64,000 bases of DNA from Thalassobacillus pellis (GTDB lineage: Bacteria; Bacillota; Bacilli; Bacillales; Halobacillaceae): NCBI RefSeq assembly GCF_016908295.1, contig NZ_JAFBDO010000003.1:62001-126000 (forward strand), read 5' to 3'. Positions 60,742 to 64,000 of the stretch are shown piece after piece (positions within the stretch are counted from its first letter, which is position 1; the number at the start of each line of letters is the position of its first letter). A program made the translations under genes and the position numbers. The notes below the pieces were generated by a model. It was not told the origin of the DNA. It saw only the letters and a list, made by a program, of their open reading frames with translations, and ran no database searches.

Positions 60742-63069
60742 ATGAGTAAACAAAAGCTTGTTGTAATTGGAAATGGAATGGCAGGAATGCGTTGTGTTGA
60801 GTATATACTCGCGGAGGACCCATCCAAATATGACATCACTGTTTTTGGGCAGGAGCCACATGGAAACTATAACCGGATCATGCTCTCTTCTGTCCTTCAG
60901 GGAGATGCTTCCTTTAAGGAAATTATCCTTCACCAACGTAGCTGGTATAAACAAAATAATATTAAGCTATTTGCAGGTGAGGAAGTAGTTTCAATTGATA
61001 AGGACCAGAAAAAAATAATCAGCAAAAAAGGCAGAGAAGCTTCCTATGACAAATTGATTTTAGCAACTGGGTCATCTCCATTCATTTTACCTCTTCCTGG
61101 CGTGGAGAAGGATGGAGTCCTTAGTTTCAGGACTATACTGGATTGCCAAATGATTATAGAAAAAGCAAAAAGGCATAAAAAGGCAGTGGTCATTGGCGGC
61201 GGTTTGCTAGGTATAGAAGCTGCCAAGGGGCTCTTGCATCAGGGGATGATAGTGGATGTCATTCATATCTCAAATTATTTAATGGAAAAACAACTTGATC
61301 CAACAGCTTCTCATATGTTGAAAAGCAAGCTGAAAAAGCAGGGGATGAATTTTCTGCTTGATAGGGAGACCGAAGAAATAATTGGCAATAAAAGAGTAAA
61401 AGGCTTACGGTTCACGGATGGTTCGGAAATAGAGGCTGATCTTGTGGTCATGGCCGCTGGTGTCAAACCAAATGTGAAACTGGCAGCCGACAGCGGAATC
61501 AATACGAATCGCGGAGTTATAGTTGATGACTTTCTGCAAACCAGCAGCCCAGACATTTATGCGATCGGGGAATGTGCAGAGCATAACGGGAGGGTTTATG
61601 GGCTGGTGAAGCCTTTATTTGAACAGGCCGCTATTCTCGCGAAGCATTTGTGCCAAAAGCAAACTTCCAGTTACAAGGGTTCTATTCTTTCCACTCAATT
61701 GAAAGTTTCAGGCATCGATGTTTTTTCAGCAGGAGACATCCTGCCTTCATCAACGACACCAACTATTCAATATAGAAATGACATTGAAGCGATTTATAAA
61801 AAGGTATACTTCGATGGAGATCGAGTAATTGGAGCAGTACTTTTTGGAGATACGAGGGGAAGTACACAGCTACTGGAGGCGATCACCAAACAAAAAGTGT
61901 TTTTGGACCAGGATAAATATTCTTTATTAAATACATCCAGCTCCACTAGTAAAGCAGCTTCAGCACCCCTTAGTGAACATATTTGTACGTGTAACAGCGT
62001 AACCAAAGAAACAATCATCCATGCTGTTAAGAAAAAAAGTATCTCAACAGTGGAAGAAGTGAAAAAATGTACCAGGGCTTCGAGTTCATGTGGTGGATGC
62101 AAGCCAAGGGTCGCTGAACTGCTGGATTATATCCGTAGTGACAGCTATGACGAGGAAACTGGCGATCGATCGTTCTGTAAATGTACCACCTTAACAGAAA
62201 AAGAAGTTGTCGAAAGAATAGAGAATGGTGAATTTTTGAGTGTGCGGGTGGTAATGGATAAACTCGGCTGGCAGAACAAAAATGGTTGTTCGATTTGTCA
62301 TCCCGCTTTGAATTATTATCTTAGCAGAAAGAATCCTCTCTTTTATTCAAAGGAAGAGAAGCTGCCTCTCCCTCATGATGGAGGGCGGATGGTAACACCG
62401 AAATTAGAAGGGGGGGTACTCGATACCCGCAAGCTAAGAAGTATTGTTGAAATAGCTGAAAAGTACCCTTCCACCCAAATTGCTGTTTCAGAGGAACAAC
62501 GTGTCCATTTGTTCGGTATGAAGCGGGAGGATGTCCCGGGTATTATAGAGGATCTAAAAATGCCTATTGAGCGTAAAGGAGAGCCTCAGATATTCATCAA
62601 GGCGGATATCGCCCCGTCCGGATGCGGATGCAAGAAGTATGATGCACTTCCATTGGTGCAAAACCTTGAAGGAATGCTAGGCGTGCTCAAGCCTCCCCAT
62701 TCTATAAAAGCAGTCGTGTCGACGTGTAAGCATTCTGTTCATGCCTGCAGGAAGAACGATTTTGCTGCAGTAAAGGTGTACGATTGTTGGGAAGTATATG
62801 TTGGGGGCAGTTTTGAAAGTCAAGCAGGCGAATTGTTTTGCGTTATCCAAACGGAAAAAGAGGCAGGCCAGGTGATAATGGCACTGATTGAATATTACAG
62901 AAGCACGGCGTTCTATCAGGAAACGGTCCAGGATTGGCTGAATCGATTAAACATGATAGCTGTCAGGGAAGCTATTTTCTCTAAAGAATCACAAGACCAG
63001 TTACTTTCAAGTCTGGAAAGACACATTTCCATTGTTAATGGTCCGGAGGGTGTAGGCACGCTGGGATGA
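60742..63069 (+). CDS. nasB: Assimilatory nitrate reductase electron-transfer subunit NasB
   Basis: A 775-residue flavoprotein; B. subtilis NasB is about 770. Order: FAD/NAD(H) pyridine-nucleotide oxidoreductase (1-400; LVVIGNGMAGMRCVEYI and VIGGGLLGIEAAKGL), then two Fer2_BFD-type [2Fe-2S] regions (CTCNSVTK...CTRASSSCGGC and CKCTTLTEK...GCSICHPAL), then a nitrite/sulfite-reductase-like domain (about 545-700) with SGCGCKK and CKHSVHACRK. It passes electrons from NADH to the catalytic subunit. GGAGGTGA before the ATG. Followed at 18 bp by nasC. Confidence 0.92.
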   Translation: MSKQKLVVIGNGMAGMRCVEYILAEDPSKYDITVFGQEPHGNYNRIMLSSVLQGDASFKEIILHQRSWYKQNNIKLFAGEEVVSIDKDQKKIISKKGREASYDKLILATGSSPFILPLPGVEKDGVLSFRTILDCQMIIEKAKRHKKAVVIGGGLLGIEAAKGLLHQGMIVDVIHISNYLMEKQLDPTASHMLKSKLKKQGMNFLLDRETEEIIGNKRVKGLRFTDGSEIEADLVVMAAGVKPNVKLAADSGINTNRGVIVDDFLQTSSPDIYAIGECAEHNGRVYGLVKPLFEQAAILAKHLCQKQTSSYKGSILSTQLKVSGIDVFSAGDILPSSTTPTIQYRNDIEAIYKKVYFDGDRVIGAVLFGDTRGSTQLLEAITKQKVFLDQDKYSLLNTSSSTSKAASAPLSEHICTCNSVTKETIIHAVKKKSISTVEEVKKCTRASSSCGGCKPRVAELLDYIRSDSYDEETGDRSFCKCTTLTEKEVVERIENGEFLSVRVVMDKLGWQNKNGCSICHPALNYYLSRKNPLFYSKEEKLPLPHDGGRMVTPKLEGGVLDTRKLRSIVEIAEKYPSTQIAVSEEQRVHLFGMKREDVPGIIEDLKMPIERKGEPQIFIKADIAPSGCGCKKYDALPLVQNLEGMLGVLKPPHSIKAVVSTCKHSVHACRKNDFAAVKVYDCWEVYVGGSFESQAGELFCVIQTEKEAGQVIMALIEYYRSTAFYQETVQDWLNRLNMIAVREAIFSKESQDQLLSSLERHISIVNGPEGVGTLG

Positions 63070-63087
63070 GAAAGGGGTGTGTAAAGG

Positions 63088-64000
63088 TTGACTAAACAAT
63101 TATTGGATCATTTTCGGACCAAGCAGAAAAATGCAGCTTCCGACATGGTATATGAAACACAATGTCCCTTTTGTAGCATGCAGTGCAAAATGAAGCTGAT
63201 TGAACAAAAAGTGATTTCTAGAAATTCTTACAAAGCCGTTGGTCAAGAGAATCCGACTTCACGAGGCCGTCTTTGTATAAAAGGAATGAACGCCCATCAG
63301 CATGTATTCCACAATGAACGGATTACAGAGCCGCTTTTGAATGTCGACGGTGAGTTTATACCCATAGGCTGGGAGGAAGCATTGGAGGTTATCAGCAGGA
63401 ATTTTGCAACAATTCAAAGAGAAGATGGACCACATGCTTTATCTGTTTATGGCAGTGCATCTCTTACCAATGAGGAGGCCTATCTTTTAGGGAAATTTGC
63501 CAGGGTAGCTTTAAAAACAAAGCACATTGATTATAACGGTCGTTATTGCATGTCATCGGCTGCTAGTGCTGCTAATCAATCATTTGGGATCGACCGGGGA
63601 CTTACGAACCCTCTTCAGGATATTTCCCATACGCGCTGCATTATTTTGGCAGGCACGAATATCGCCGAGTGCCAGCCGACCATCATGCCTTATTTTGAAC
63701 AGGCAAAGGAAAATGGAGCATTTATCATTGCTGTTGATCCAAGAGAAACAGCCACAACCAGGCTTGCCGATCTTCATTTACAAAACAAGCCGGGGACTGA
63801 TGTTGCAGTCGGAAATGCGCTTCTGAAAGTAATATTAGGGGAAGGGCTGGCTGATGAACAATTTCTAAAGGAACGTGTGGATGGATATGAAAAAGTGGTT
63901 AAAGAACTGAAGAGTCTTGACCAGAATAAGTGTGCTGAACAAGCAGGAATCCCGATAGAGTATATTTATCAGGCGGCACGGATATTTGCCAGCGAGTCTT
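63088..64000 (+). CDS. nasC: Assimilatory nitrate reductase catalytic subunit NasC (3' end outside window)
   Basis: An open frame from a TTG at 63088 to the window end, about 304 residues, of a molybdopterin oxidoreductase. The [4Fe-4S] ligands are in QCPFCSMQCKM and GRLCIKG; MGD-domain text such as YNGRYCMSSAASAANQSFG, AGTNIAECQPTIMPYF and VDPRETATTRLADLHL follows. AAAGGGGTG lies about eight bases before the TTG. It reduces nitrate to nitrite with electrons from NasB. No stop is seen, so the gene continues beyond 64000. Confidence 0.92.
   Translation, partial: MTKQLLDHFRTKQKNAASDMVYETQCPFCSMQCKMKLIEQKVISRNSYKAVGQENPTSRGRLCIKGMNAHQHVFHNERITEPLLNVDGEFIPIGWEEALEVISRNFATIQREDGPHALSVYGSASLTNEEAYLLGKFARVALKTKHIDYNGRYCMSSAASAANQSFGIDRGLTNPLQDISHTRCIILAGTNIAECQPTIMPYFEQAKENGAFIIAVDPRETATTRLADLHLQNKPGTDVAVGNALLKVILGEGLADEQFLKERVDGYEKVVKELKSLDQNKCAEQAGIPIEYIYQAARIFASES

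Noticed and set aside
1-64000. CRISPR array, prophage, insertion sequence or tRNA
   Set aside because: No regular spacer repeats, transposase, integrase, phage genes or tRNA cloverleaf were noticed; a tRNA scan was not possible by eye at full rigour.

Overview
The window comes from a low-to-moderate GC, endospore-forming member of the Bacillaceae. The support is a complete GerA-type germinant receptor operon, a CwlJ cortex hydrolase, a CotS/CotSA spore-coat glycosylation locus, a TnrA regulator with TnrA boxes, a UPF0316 (YebE) gene, a YvbH gene and many strong AGGAGG ribosome binding sites. A halotolerant genus such as Halobacillus, Pontibacillus or Virgibacillus would fit, but nothing here proves a genus. 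I saw no rRNA, tRNA, transposase, prophage or CRISPR array; the window reads as ordinary chromosome.

Layout. 1-2143: end of a sugar ABC importer and a Gfo/Idh/MocA dehydrogenase. 2.4-4.8 kb: orphan and small membrane proteins and a decayed lipoprotein gene. 4.8-9.8 kb: response regulator, intramembrane-sensing kinase, ABC ATPase and an 860-residue FtsX-type permease, which look like a cell-envelope-stress or antimicrobial-peptide module. 10-16.2 kb: AraC regulator, RlmCD methyltransferase, CwlJ, GyrI-like protein, SGNH lipoprotein. 16.4-22.8 kb: two divergent transcription units, one making nucleotide sugars (UDP-glucose dehydrogenase, nucleotidyltransferase, UDP-glucuronate epimerase), the other encoding a CotS kinase-like protein and a CotSA glycosyltransferase; together they resemble the B. 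subtilis ytcA/ytcB/ytdA/cotS/cotSA locus. 23-28 kb: DUF2935, Na+/H+ antiporter, DGC protein, Rok-like DNA-binding protein, SDR.

28.2-33.3 kb: a tight six-gene minus-strand operon (ACMSD-like amidohydrolase, Rieske ferredoxin, ferredoxin-NADP reductase, split ChrA transporter, aldehyde dehydrogenase). It is preceded by seven CTCAGT-like hexamers at an almost exact 10-bp period (33351-33416). It has electron carriers but no oxygenase, and I regard it as the best candidate for an undescribed pathway. 33.6-37.5 kb: YvbH, a LysM/beta-propeller protein, DUF1697. 37.9-44.8 kb: class III aminotransferase, YtcJ-like amidohydrolase, SSS symporter, glutarate hydroxylase GlaH and L-2-hydroxyglutarate dehydrogenase LhgO, which suggest conversion of a lysine-derived amine to 2-oxoglutarate through glutarate.

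45.8-49.8 kb: gerA-gerC-gerB. 50-57 kb: MFS exporter, small membrane proteins, a second two-component system, DUF3231. 57-64 kb: a nitrogen island: ammonium transporter, DUF294 nucleotidyltransferase, DEDDh exonuclease, tnrA, and nasB-nasC (nasC runs off the edge). Both the amt and nasB promoters carry a TnrA box centred about 49.5 bp upstream of the predicted start site, the geometry known for B. subtilis nrgAB. The usual partner glnK is missing and the GlnD-like DUF294 gene sits in its place.
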